A stretch of 50,366 bases of DNA from Nitrospirota bacterium (GTDB taxonomy: Bacteria > Nitrospirota > Thermodesulfovibrionia > Thermodesulfovibrionales > Dissulfurispiraceae), in contig JAJZPZ010000004.1 in the NCBI GenBank assembly GCA_021847795.1, positions 1 to 50,366 on the forward strand. The letters run 5' to 3'. A program made the translations under genes and the position numbers. The notes under the pieces were generated by a model. It saw only the letters and a list, made by a program, of their open reading frames with translations, did not search any database and was not told where the DNA came from. This document shows positions 34,686 to 42,206 of this stretch, in pieces; positions within the stretch are counted from its first letter, which is position 1, and each line of letters starts with the position of its first letter.

Positions 34686-34721
34686 AAAAAAGGCCACTCC
34701 TTTCGGAGGATGGCCTTTTTT
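34686..34721 (+). terminator. Rho-independent terminator after cytochrome paralogue 4
   Basis: AAAAAAGGCCA (34686-34696) pairs with TGGCCTTTTTT (34711-34721), with CTCC/GGAGG-type pairing inside. The arms make it effective on both strands. It separates the cytochrome genes from the propeller/barrel operon. Confidence 0.92.
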
Positions 34722-34822
34722 ATTTCCGGATTTTCTGATCATGCAGCAGGACATCTTTTTTAAAGGGCGGCCCCTGTTTTTCATAGCATCGTTTTTTTTA
34801 TGGGGAATAGCGAAAAAATGCA

Positions 34823-34852
34823 TTGACACATCCATGACAATCTCAATAAAAT
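34823..34852 (+). promoter_or_regulatory. sigma-70 promoter of the propeller-barrel operon
   Basis: TTGACA (34823-34828), 18 bases and TAAAAT (34847-34852). A start near 34859 excludes the longest possible N-terminus of the next gene. No -24/-12 motif is present here, so this operon seems not to share the sigma-54 control. Confidence 0.65.
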
Positions 34853-34905
34853 TAACCACGATGAATAATAGAGCTATTAGTATGGGAGCCTCAAAAGCGA
34901 GTACA

Positions 34906-35877
34906 ATGTGGAAAGTCTCCGCAAGGAGAGGGTGGACATCTTTTATCCTCTGCACGATCTGCATGGCCTTCTGCTTTGCCTCCTGCACTGCCGGCGTAGC
35001 CGGCGCCGAGTCGGAAGGCGCGGGAACAGGTCCGCCTTATATAGAAAGCATTCATTACGATGATGAGGGAAACGTTATCCGGTTCCCCTCTTTTGTCATG
35101 GCCGAGCCGGTCATGAATGAAATCTATGTTATCGACAGCATGAACAGGATAATCGTCTATACGTCCGACCTCTTTCCCCTTCTGACGATCACCGGAAGGA
35201 ACGGCATCGAGAACCCCACGGGAGTAGCTGTTGACAAGGACGGCAATGTCTATGTTACGCAATCGTCAACCAAGGAAGACGCCAGGAGCAGGATCGTAAT
35301 CCTCAATGCCTGTCTCAAAAAAACACGCGAAATCTTTTTTCAAGGCTTTGAAGGCGCAAGTTCCTTTGTCGCTTTCCGGATTGCCCTGGATAAAAAAGGC
35401 CTTATGTATGTAGCCGGGCTCAGCTACCCGGGTGTGATTGTCCTCGACAACCAGGGCCGCTTCCTGAAAGTGCTGGCGCCGATGGAAGGCGACAGGACAG
35501 CGAGAATAAGCGGGGTCACCATTGATAAAGGGGGCCGGATATATCTGCTCAGCGAGGACGAGAGCCGCATATATGTTTACGATGAAAACTATAAATTCCT
35601 CTTTAAGTTCGGAGAAAAGGGCGGGAGTTCGGGAAAGCTGAGCCGGCCAAAGGGGATTGCCGTGGATGACGCCAACGGGAAAATTTATGTGTCTGATTAC
35701 ATGAGGCACTCGGTCAATATTTACGACAAAGAGGGCAAATACCTCTCTGAATTCGGCGGCATGGGCTGGGGAGAGGGCTGGTTTCAGCATCCGATGGACA
35801 TAGCCGTAGATTCAAACGGCAGGATACTCGTTGCGGATACTTTTAACGACAGGATACAGCTGTTCAAATCCATGTGA
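34906..35877 (+). CDS. NHL-repeat six-bladed beta-propeller lipoprotein
   Basis: The ~323-residue product has a lipoprotein signal ending FASC. It then has NHL-type blades (GVAVDKDGNVYVTQS, GVTIDKGGRIYLLSEDESRIYVY cut into blades, GIAVDDANGKIYVSDYMRH, DIAVDSNGRILVADTFNDRIQ). NHL proteins occur next to extracellular cytochromes such as omcS in Geobacter, where a structural or assembly role is suspected. The start at 34906 (MWKVSARRGW) gives a normal n-region; in-frame ATGs at 34861 and 34882 are alternatives and no ribosome site is decisive. It overlaps or abuts the next gene closely. Confidence 0.85.
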   Translation: MWKVSARRGWTSFILCTICMAFCFASCTAGVAGAESEGAGTGPPYIESIHYDDEGNVIRFPSFVMAEPVMNEIYVIDSMNRIIVYTSDLFPLLTITGRNGIENPTGVAVDKDGNVYVTQSSTKEDARSRIVILNACLKKTREIFFQGFEGASSFVAFRIALDKKGLMYVAGLSYPGVIVLDNQGRFLKVLAPMEGDRTARISGVTIDKGGRIYLLSEDESRIYVYDENYKFLFKFGEKGGSSGKLSRPKGIAVDDANGKIYVSDYMRHSVNIYDKEGKYLSEFGGMGWGEGWFQHPMDIAVDSNGRILVADTFNDRIQLFKSM

Positions 35878-35897
35878 GCGGACAGGAGTTGAAGGAT

Positions 35898-37478
35898 ATG
35901 AAAAAAAGCGTAAAATTTGCAAGGATCTTGTTCCCCATCTGTCTTTTCCTGATCGCAGGGCTTTCAGGATGCGCCACAACCGAGGAGCAGGGTGAACCCC
36001 CATCCCAGGAGCCCACGCACGGACAGGTCACCCTTTTTATGAACGGGCCTGAACGGGCCTCTCTGGACATAACTTTCGAGATTATCGCGGTAAACGTAAT
36101 TGCCGAGGACGGGACCGTGCGGGAGATCATGAATACACCGCTGAAGGTCAATTCCCTCGCTATGATCGGTCACCAGATATCCCTGGGCGAGAGGACCCTG
36201 CCGGAGGGTACCTATACGAAGGTCCAGTTCATCGTAAAAGGGGCATCGGTCAGGAAAAAGGAAAAGCCCGCGACCCTTGCTCTCCCCCCTGAAGGGATTA
36301 ATGTGGATGCACGGTTCACCATCAGCAGGAGGGTCAATACCACGATCTTTTTCAGCTGGAGCCCCGATGCCTCGGTTGTGGACGGTTACCTGTTCAGGCC
36401 GGCCTTTTTGGTGAAAAGGCAGATGCCTGAGTTGAACACCCTGATGGTTTATGTGACAAACGAAGGGTCGGACAATGTTTCGGTCATTAACAGGCAGACT
36501 GATGAGGTGGTTGCAACGATCATGGTGGGAAGAAGGCCCAGGGGTATAGCAGTGGGAACGAAGAAGGACGGGCTGAAGGTCTATGTGGCGAATTCCGGGT
36601 CCAACAGCATCTCCGTAATAGACCCGACAACGAATAAGGTAGAGACCGAAATCCCCATCAGATTCGGATGGTCTCCCGAGAGTATTGCCGTGGGAAAGAC
36701 AGGTCCCGATAAAGAGCTGATCTTTGTGGCGAATTACAGCTCGAACACCGTGTCGGTGGTCGACGGGTCGACCTATCAGGAGATCGATAAGATCAGCACA
36801 GGAAACGGGCCTATAGCAGTTGCCGCGGACCCTCCTGCCGATACCCTTCTGACTTCGAGGACCCTTAGCCAGGATAGTGTGAATATCCTGAAGAATTACC
36901 GTGAGAAATTCATCAATGTCTATGTTGCAAACCGGAATTCAAAGGATGTTACCGTGGCGAGGATGGATGCTGCAACGGGCAGGAGCCTGGAAACCTTCAA
37001 TGTGGGGGTCGAATGGAGCCCTATGTCAGTCAATGTTGATTACCAGCGTGGCAAGCTTTATGTGACAAACTATGATTCGGACAAACTCTCGGTTATCGAC
37101 ATCCTGCGCGTTGTGAGGGGAAATAAAACCGACCTGGTCGGCACAATCAACAATATCGGGACCGCGGGGATCGGGACAACTACGGATTCAACGTTTGACA
37201 GGCTTTATTTTTTAAGGGAGGTCCCGGGAGAGGTCCTGGTTGTAAGGCCTTTTTCAGAGAGCGGCGACGTTGTCAAATCGCAGATAACTCCGATTGTCGA
37301 CGTTATCGGTGTCGGGGGGGACCCAAGAGCGCTGCTCATGGATCCGGAAGCGCGGAAGCTGTATATAGTCAACAGGGGGGCGAATACGGTCTCGGTGATG
37401 GATAAAACTACACGAAAGCTTGAGCAGGTCGTGCCTGTCGGGAAAAGGCCTTACGGGATAGCGGTGTTTCCACGGTGA
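35898..37478 (+). CDS. YncE/YVTN-type beta-propeller lipoprotein with N-terminal DUF4382-like domain
   Basis: The 526-residue precursor has a lipoprotein signal with lipobox LSGC. Residues 25-150 form a beta-rich domain (GQVTLFMNGPERASLDITF...LPEGTYTKVQFIV) resembling DUF4382. About six YVTN blades follow (MVYVTNEGSDNVSVINRQT, VYVANSGSNSISVIDPTT, LYVTNYDSDKLSVID, LYIVNRGANTVSVMDKTT). Such propellers sit on the outer membrane as binding platforms. The ATG at 35898 has GAAGGA five bases upstream. It is in one operon with the NHL protein and the barrel; G7 runs occur within it. Confidence 0.87.
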   Translation: MKKSVKFARILFPICLFLIAGLSGCATTEEQGEPPSQEPTHGQVTLFMNGPERASLDITFEIIAVNVIAEDGTVREIMNTPLKVNSLAMIGHQISLGERTLPEGTYTKVQFIVKGASVRKKEKPATLALPPEGINVDARFTISRRVNTTIFFSWSPDASVVDGYLFRPAFLVKRQMPELNTLMVYVTNEGSDNVSVINRQTDEVVATIMVGRRPRGIAVGTKKDGLKVYVANSGSNSISVIDPTTNKVETEIPIRFGWSPESIAVGKTGPDKELIFVANYSSNTVSVVDGSTYQEIDKISTGNGPIAVAADPPADTLLTSRTLSQDSVNILKNYREKFINVYVANRNSKDVTVARMDAATGRSLETFNVGVEWSPMSVNVDYQRGKLYVTNYDSDKLSVIDILRVVRGNKTDLVGTINNIGTAGIGTTTDSTFDRLYFLREVPGEVLVVRPFSESGDVVKSQITPIVDVIGVGGDPRALLMDPEARKLYIVNRGANTVSVMDKTTRKLEQVVPVGKRPYGIAVFPR

Positions 37479-37583
37479 TCACGGGCGGTTTTTCCCGGAA
37501 GCTGCTTTTGTCCGGGCGCATGCGTTCGCTGTTCTCGAGGATAGTGAAGAAAGGAAAGGAGAATCACATGCCGGCGGAACCAG

Positions 37584-39890
37584 ATGTTATTTGGGAATAC
37601 AGCCGTAACACGATGGCGGGGGGGGGCAATACTGTTGCGGTATTTCGTCGTATTATTATTGCTTTTGGCATCTAGCGCGACTGCTCTGGCAGAAGGCCTC
37701 AGCGGGTGGACTAATTTCAATCGCAATAGCACACAACAATTCGAGAACAACAGGAAGACCGGATCAACCGATACGTTTAACAGGAATTTTTATATCAACC
37801 TGGACAAATCAATAACCCCGGTACTCTCCTACCAGCTCTACCTGAGAGCAAATATGGCCGATTCCAATTCGACGGGTGCCGATGGGAACCTGACGTCGGT
37901 TTACCAGAGGTCTGCCGAGCCGGCCGTCGATTTTTTCCTCAGGAACCCGATGTATACCCTGGATGCGGGATACCGCAGGCACGAGGTGTGGTCAGCTGCC
38001 CACCTGAACGACAAAAACAGGACGACCACGGATTTCTATTACTCTCGACTGAACATCTTAACCTATGAATTTCCAACCCTTCTCCTCCAGTATGAAAGGC
38101 AGAAGGATTATGACTACCTGACCCCGAGGAATGTGGATACCACTTCCGATAAATATTCGGCAAGTTCCGGGTACAGATTTGCATATAAGGGTATAGACAC
38201 ATCAATGAATGCCTATTATTCGAGGGCTATCACTGAAACCCCTATGGCTTCGACGACCAAAACGATCAGCGATAGTTTCTCCGGCCTCTATAACATCGGC
38301 TATTCCAGGTCTGTGAAGGACGGGCTGGCGGTTGTATCTGCGATTTACCAGGGCAACTATGCGCAGAACAGGACACAGCAGTTTGCGTCCCACACAGGGA
38401 GCAATGTCCTGAAAAGGCTTTTACAGACCGGCCTGCGCGCAGTTGGGACAGCGATGCAGCCTGCTGTCGATGTCCTGAACTCCGACCTTGCGCTGATTGA
38501 CACCAATCTGACTGACGGCATTGCGGCTCTCAATATCGGGCAGAACGGGACTAATTTCACGAACATAGGAGTGCAGCTTTTTACGGAACGCAGTGTTGAC
38601 AGGCTCTTTGTCTATGTGAATAAAAACGTTTCTGCGGATGCCGACCTCTCGAATATCATTAACTGGAAGGCGTACATGAGCAATTCAAACATCGCGGGGA
38701 CATGGTCGGAGGTGTCGATAAAGTCGGTTACGATATCGGCGTACGATCCCATCAACAATATCTACCGCTATGAGATAGATTTCAACAGCGCGCAGAGCGC
38801 GCTGTTTTTCAAATTAGTCACGCTGAAGACCATTACCGGAATTAATGACGTCCTGGTTACCGAGATAGAGGCATACGGAACGGATATCATTCCGGATACC
38901 GGGAAAATATCCGATGTGTCGACGCTTTTCAACCAGGGTTTGAATCTTAACGTTAATATACGGGCTACATCAAAGCTGAATTTTGCCCTGAACTACCTGA
39001 TCAACAGGGCGGACAACAACCCGGCATCCGTATTCAGCTCCATCAGCGGAATCGCGAGCGATATATTCACCAAGAACACGAATGGGGCCGTGGGAGATAC
39101 TTCGAAAGTCAATATTACAAAGACCTACGGCGCCACCTCAACCTGGATGGTCCACAGGCTCCTGACCGCTACCGCCCGCATACAGCGCAACGAGGCATAC
39201 GACAACAAGAAGGAAACGGACGTATCGTCGAATATCTATTCCGTTGCCCTGGGCTCTGCGCCCCTGCCGACGGTAAGCACGACCCTAACGCTGATCAAAA
39301 ATGACAATTTCAATTTCAGCGCCATGCAGTCAACCAGCAAATCGACACTGCTGAATGTCGGCACAAAGCTCTACCGTGACATCAATATGATGACTGATAT
39401 CGGGTTAGAGCAGACGAAGAACCTTACGGACGGCACAACGTCGTCGTCGCAATACATAAGGGGAACAATTGACGCTCCCCTTACGCCGAAATTATTCACG
39501 AACTTTACGTATGGGCTCAGCAATACGAAATCGGCCGGCACGAAGACTACGACAAAAGAGGGCGGCACGATCATTTCATACAGGCCCAGCCGCCTGGTAA
39601 ACCTGGCGGGCACGTTCAGGATATCCGATACCGACGGGAATGCGGCGACAACCGAGAGCCTCATGATAGACTGGCTGCCTTTGCCTGTAGTCAAGCTGAA
39701 CCTGAACTATCAGCATACCCAGACCTCTCCCGGCCCTTCGATCAGCGACACCCTGGGCAGCTATACTATTTGGTATATCACGAAATTCCTGGACCTTCAG
39801 CTGTCGTACAGCTATACTCAGAGCGAGACGGACAAGAAATCCAAGAGCTATAATCTGGGCTTAAATTTGAATTGCAGATTCTGGCAATGA
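37584..39890 (+). CDS. large outer-membrane beta-barrel protein (putative cytochrome conduit porin)
   Basis: The 768-residue product has a signal peptide (LLRYFVVLLLLLASSATALA). Many alternating amphipathic strands follow with aromatic girdles (FNRNFYINLDKSITPVLSYQLYLRANM, cut here; LNLNYQHTQTS; LDLQLSYSYTQS), and the protein ends LNLNCRFWQ. Residues ~325-440 form a different beta-sandwich insert (VDRLFVYVNKN...WKAYMSNSN...FFKLVTL) like a discoidin-type domain. Size and context recall PioB/MtrB-type porins that sheath cytochromes, though no sequence homology is claimed. The best ribosome site (AAGGAG) serves an ATG at 37568 in another frame; a nine-G tract at 37618 decides whether that start is productive. 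From 37584 the frame is open as given. Confidence 0.8.
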   Translation: MLFGNTAVTRWRGGAILLRYFVVLLLLLASSATALAEGLSGWTNFNRNSTQQFENNRKTGSTDTFNRNFYINLDKSITPVLSYQLYLRANMADSNSTGADGNLTSVYQRSAEPAVDFFLRNPMYTLDAGYRRHEVWSAAHLNDKNRTTTDFYYSRLNILTYEFPTLLLQYERQKDYDYLTPRNVDTTSDKYSASSGYRFAYKGIDTSMNAYYSRAITETPMASTTKTISDSFSGLYNIGYSRSVKDGLAVVSAIYQGNYAQNRTQQFASHTGSNVLKRLLQTGLRAVGTAMQPAVDVLNSDLALIDTNLTDGIAALNIGQNGTNFTNIGVQLFTERSVDRLFVYVNKNVSADADLSNIINWKAYMSNSNIAGTWSEVSIKSVTISAYDPINNIYRYEIDFNSAQSALFFKLVTLKTITGINDVLVTEIEAYGTDIIPDTGKISDVSTLFNQGLNLNVNIRATSKLNFALNYLINRADNNPASVFSSISGIASDIFTKNTNGAVGDTSKVNITKTYGATSTWMVHRLLTATARIQRNEAYDNKKETDVSSNIYSVALGSAPLPTVSTTLTLIKNDNFNFSAMQSTSKSTLLNVGTKLYRDINMMTDIGLEQTKNLTDGTTSSSQYIRGTIDAPLTPKLFTNFTYGLSNTKSAGTKTTTKEGGTIISYRPSRLVNLAGTFRISDTDGNAATTESLMIDWLPLPVVKLNLNYQHTQTSPGPSISDTLGSYTIWYITKFLDLQLSYSYTQSETDKKSKSYNLGLNLNCRFWQ
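37618..37626 (+). repeat. homopolymer of nine G at the start of the barrel gene
   Basis: With nine G, translation from the strong ribosome site (ATG 37568) stops at 37675 after 35 residues. With eight G that start would read straight into the signal peptide and barrel. With nine G only the weaker ATG at 37584 works. The position, before the signal peptide core, is typical of slippage-controlled surface genes. Confidence 0.85.
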
Positions 39891-39901
39891 TCAACTATAA
39901 T
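39872..39901 (+). promoter_or_regulatory. possible internal sigma-70 promoter
   Basis: TTGCAG (39872-39877), 18 bases and a perfect TATAAT (39896-39901) straddle the barrel stop codon. It could give the CsgG-like/foldase genes extra expression independent of the barrel. Confidence 0.45.
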
Positions 39902-39915
39902 ATAGTCCGTTTAAT

Positions 39916-40530
39916 ATGCTTGATTTCATGAACAGCACAGAGCATCGGAGCAACCGGGGGCATGCAGGGGCGTGTATAGCGCTGTTTCTTGTGTTGAGCT
40001 GCCTGCTCTTTTCCCTGGACGGATGCGGGGTGCGGCCCAAGTACTACACGCGGCCCGATGCCGGCGCTGGTAAGATCAGGAAGATCGCCGTACTGCCTAT
40101 CGAGAATTTTACAAGCGACGGGCTGGCTGCGGAAAGGATAAGGAAGCTCGTCATTGCGGAGATCCTGACAAAGGGAGTCGATGTCGTCGAGCCGGGCGAA
40201 GTGTCGAGCGTACTGATTGACATGAAAATCAAGTCCCTCAACTCCCTTTCCATAAAGGACATCCGGGAAATGTCCAAAACACTGGGGGTGGAAGTCCTGA
40301 TGCTGGGCTCTGTCGAAGCATACGGCATAAGCAACGGGATATCAACAACCTATCCTGAGGTTTCTATCCACCTGACCCTGCTTGACGGGGCGACCGGTAA
40401 TGTAATATGGTCTGCATGGAACACCTCGGAGGGGCCGAGTTTTTGGACCAGGCACTTCGGCTCGGAAGGGCCGACACTGAGCGAGACTGCAAGAAAGGTG
40501 GTACGGAATGCCCTTAATACGCTGCTCTGA
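39916..40530 (+). CDS. CsgG/LpoB-like lipoprotein, single domain (A)
   Basis: The 204-residue precursor has a lipoprotein signal (ALFLVLSCLLFSLDGC) and one alpha/beta domain. The domain reads KIAVLPIENFTSDG, then a partner strand in EILTKGVDVVEPGEV, LGVEVLMLGSVEAYG, and VSIHLTLLDGATGNVIWSA. That pattern is shared by CsgG, LpoB, FlgO and TolB N-terminal domains. Such proteins form oligomers at the outer membrane; CsgG itself forms the curli secretion pore, but its membrane hairpins are not obvious here. It starts at 39916 or 39928; neither has a good ribosome site. It is the first of three related genes in a row. Confidence 0.75.
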   Translation: MLDFMNSTEHRSNRGHAGACIALFLVLSCLLFSLDGCGVRPKYYTRPDAGAGKIRKIAVLPIENFTSDGLAAERIRKLVIAEILTKGVDVVEPGEVSSVLIDMKIKSLNSLSIKDIREMSKTLGVEVLMLGSVEAYGISNGISTTYPEVSIHLTLLDGATGNVIWSAWNTSEGPSFWTRHFGSEGPTLSETARKVVRNALNTLL

Positions 40531-40552
40531 GATAAACAACGGAACAAAAAAT

Positions 40553-41152
40553 ATGAGGAGAAAAACAGTGGGCCTGCTGAAGAGTTTCTTATTAGGTTGT
40601 ATGCTTTGCATGATGGTGTTTGTTCCCGGGTGCGGGGGGGGGAGCACTGCAACCTACCATATCCGCCAGGATGTCGATTTCGGCTTTATCAAAAGGATCG
40701 CCGTGCTTCCCATGGATAACCTGACGGGTGACAGGTATGCAGGGGACGTGGTGAGACAGGTGGTCATCAGCGAACTGCTGGCTTCAGGCCTGGCTGACGT
40801 TGTCGTGCCCGGAGAGGTGGTCGCCGCGCTTGATAAAATGGGACCCAAATCCATATCAGCGCTGACTACGGAACAGCTGAAGGCCCTGGGCAATACCCTG
40901 AAAGTGCAGGCCTTTGTCCTCGGATCAGTCGAAAAATTCGGAGAAGTGAGGGTTGGGAACGTGTCGGCGCCGGAAATAAGCATTACGCTTATGCTGGCTG
41001 ACGCAGGTTCCGGAAGCATCATCTGGTCGGCCACAAGGACAACCGGGGGGGCGGGTTTTATGGCGCGGCATTTCGGCGCCAGGACCGACACTTTGAGCGA
41101 AAGCGTGCTCAAGATCGTGAGAGCCACGCTCCAGACGCTGACAAAGTATTAA
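40553..41152 (+). CDS. CsgG/LpoB-like lipoprotein, single domain (B)
   Basis: This 199-residue paralogue of the preceding protein has lipobox VPGC followed at once by GGGST, encoded by a nine-G tract. The domain repeats the same landmarks (RIAVLPMDNLTGDRY, VVVPGEVVAALDKMG, LKVQAFVLGSVEKFG, ISITLMLADAGSGSIIW) and the shared ending GFMARHFGARTDTLSESVLKIVR, cut here as a pattern. It therefore arose by duplication. The start at 40553 (MRRKTVGLL) is chosen for the signal; an ATG at 40508 overlaps the previous gene. Confidence 0.75.
   Translation: MRRKTVGLLKSFLLGCMLCMMVFVPGCGGGSTATYHIRQDVDFGFIKRIAVLPMDNLTGDRYAGDVVRQVVISELLASGLADVVVPGEVVAALDKMGPKSISALTTEQLKALGNTLKVQAFVLGSVEKFGEVRVGNVSAPEISITLMLADAGSGSIIWSATRTTGGAGFMARHFGARTDTLSESVLKIVRATLQTLTKY
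40634..40642 (+). repeat. homopolymer of nine G directly after the lipobox cysteine codon
   Basis: The tract encodes Gly-Gly-Gly right after the lipidated Cys and keeps the frame open as given. Gain or loss of one G would end translation of the mature protein early. Confidence 0.85.
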
Positions 41153-41162
41153 CGGGAACGCC

Positions 41163-42206
41163 GTGGGAAGAAAGGATTGCGGACCCATCGTTTTTTTGCT
41201 CTGCCTGCTGCTTTTTTCCACCGGCCCGTCTTATGCAGCGACATCCCCTGCTGAAAAAAACCACGGCGCCGGCAAAATCGCTTTTTTCCCCTTCGAAAAC
41301 CTCAGTGAAAACAAAAATGCCCTCGATAAGATTCTTCCCGTACTGAAAGGACAGCTCGAAAAGAGGGGAATCGAAATAGCGGACGACGGCAGCGTGGACG
41401 CCTTCCTGCTCAGGGAAAGGTTCAGGTTTTCCGGATACATCTCAAAAGACCTGGCCGTGAAGCTCGGGAAGGAACTGCAGGTGAGCGCCGTTGTGCTGGG
41501 CGCCGTCACTTCCTTTTCCGAAAAGGACAACCCGGAGGCCGGGCTGTCGCTCCGCCTGGTCAGCACTGCTGACGGCTCTCTCTTATGGGCGAACAACGCT
41601 TCAGCAACAGGGGATGATTTTACCGGCATCCTGGGGCTGGGCAGGATCGGGACCCTGGACAAATTGGTCCCTGTCGTCATTAAAAGGCTGCTTGCCTCTT
41701 TCAATATGAATCCGCCGCGTAAGGAAGTGGAATCAACGTATAAAATTGCGGTGATGCCTTTTCAGAACAGGAGCAAGGCGAAAAACGCAGGCGCAGCGAT
41801 TACCTATATGTTTATCGGGGAGCTCTTCAAAGACAGGCGGTACATACCCTTTGAGTACGGAGATATCAGGAAAGCGATTGTCGAAAAGCGCATAAGGGAA
41901 AAAGGAGAGTTGGATTACAAGAACATGGATTTCCTCTCAGGGGACCTGGACGCTGATGGTTTTTTGGTAGGAACGGTCGAGGTCTTTTCTGAGAAGAATG
42001 ACGCTTCCTCTCCGCCTGAAGTCGCCCTGAACATCAGGCTTATAGATGCCCGGAAAAAAAGAATTTTATGGTATGATAGTTATCACTTGAACGGAGACGA
42101 TGATATATTTATTCTCGATTTCGGCAAGCTGCGTTCCGTAGATGAGGTGGCCCGGAAGGTGATCTCAAAATTAATAAAGAGGATGGGGAAAGCCAAATGG
42201 TTTTGA
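41163..42206 (+). CDS. CsgG/LpoB-like protein with two tandem domains
   Basis: The 347-residue precursor starts at GTG with a signal peptide (VFLLCLLLFSTGPSYAA, no lipobox). It holds two copies of the domain found singly in the two genes upstream. Copy 1 is about residues 35-170 (KIAFFPFENLSENKN, LQVSAVVLGAVTSF, LSLRLVSTADGSLLWA). Copy 2 is about 190-340 (KIAVMPFQNRSKAKN, DADGFLVGTVEVF, LNIRLIDARKKRILWYDSY). A soluble, double-domain relative beside two lipoprotein relatives suggests a hetero-oligomer at the outer membrane. The gene end overlaps the foldase start by ten bases. Confidence 0.75.
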   Translation: MGRKDCGPIVFLLCLLLFSTGPSYAATSPAEKNHGAGKIAFFPFENLSENKNALDKILPVLKGQLEKRGIEIADDGSVDAFLLRERFRFSGYISKDLAVKLGKELQVSAVVLGAVTSFSEKDNPEAGLSLRLVSTADGSLLWANNASATGDDFTGILGLGRIGTLDKLVPVVIKRLLASFNMNPPRKEVESTYKIAVMPFQNRSKAKNAGAAITYMFIGELFKDRRYIPFEYGDIRKAIVEKRIREKGELDYKNMDFLSGDLDADGFLVGTVEVFSEKNDASSPPEVALNIRLIDARKKRILWYDSYHLNGDDDIFILDFGKLRSVDEVARKVISKLIKRMGKAKWF

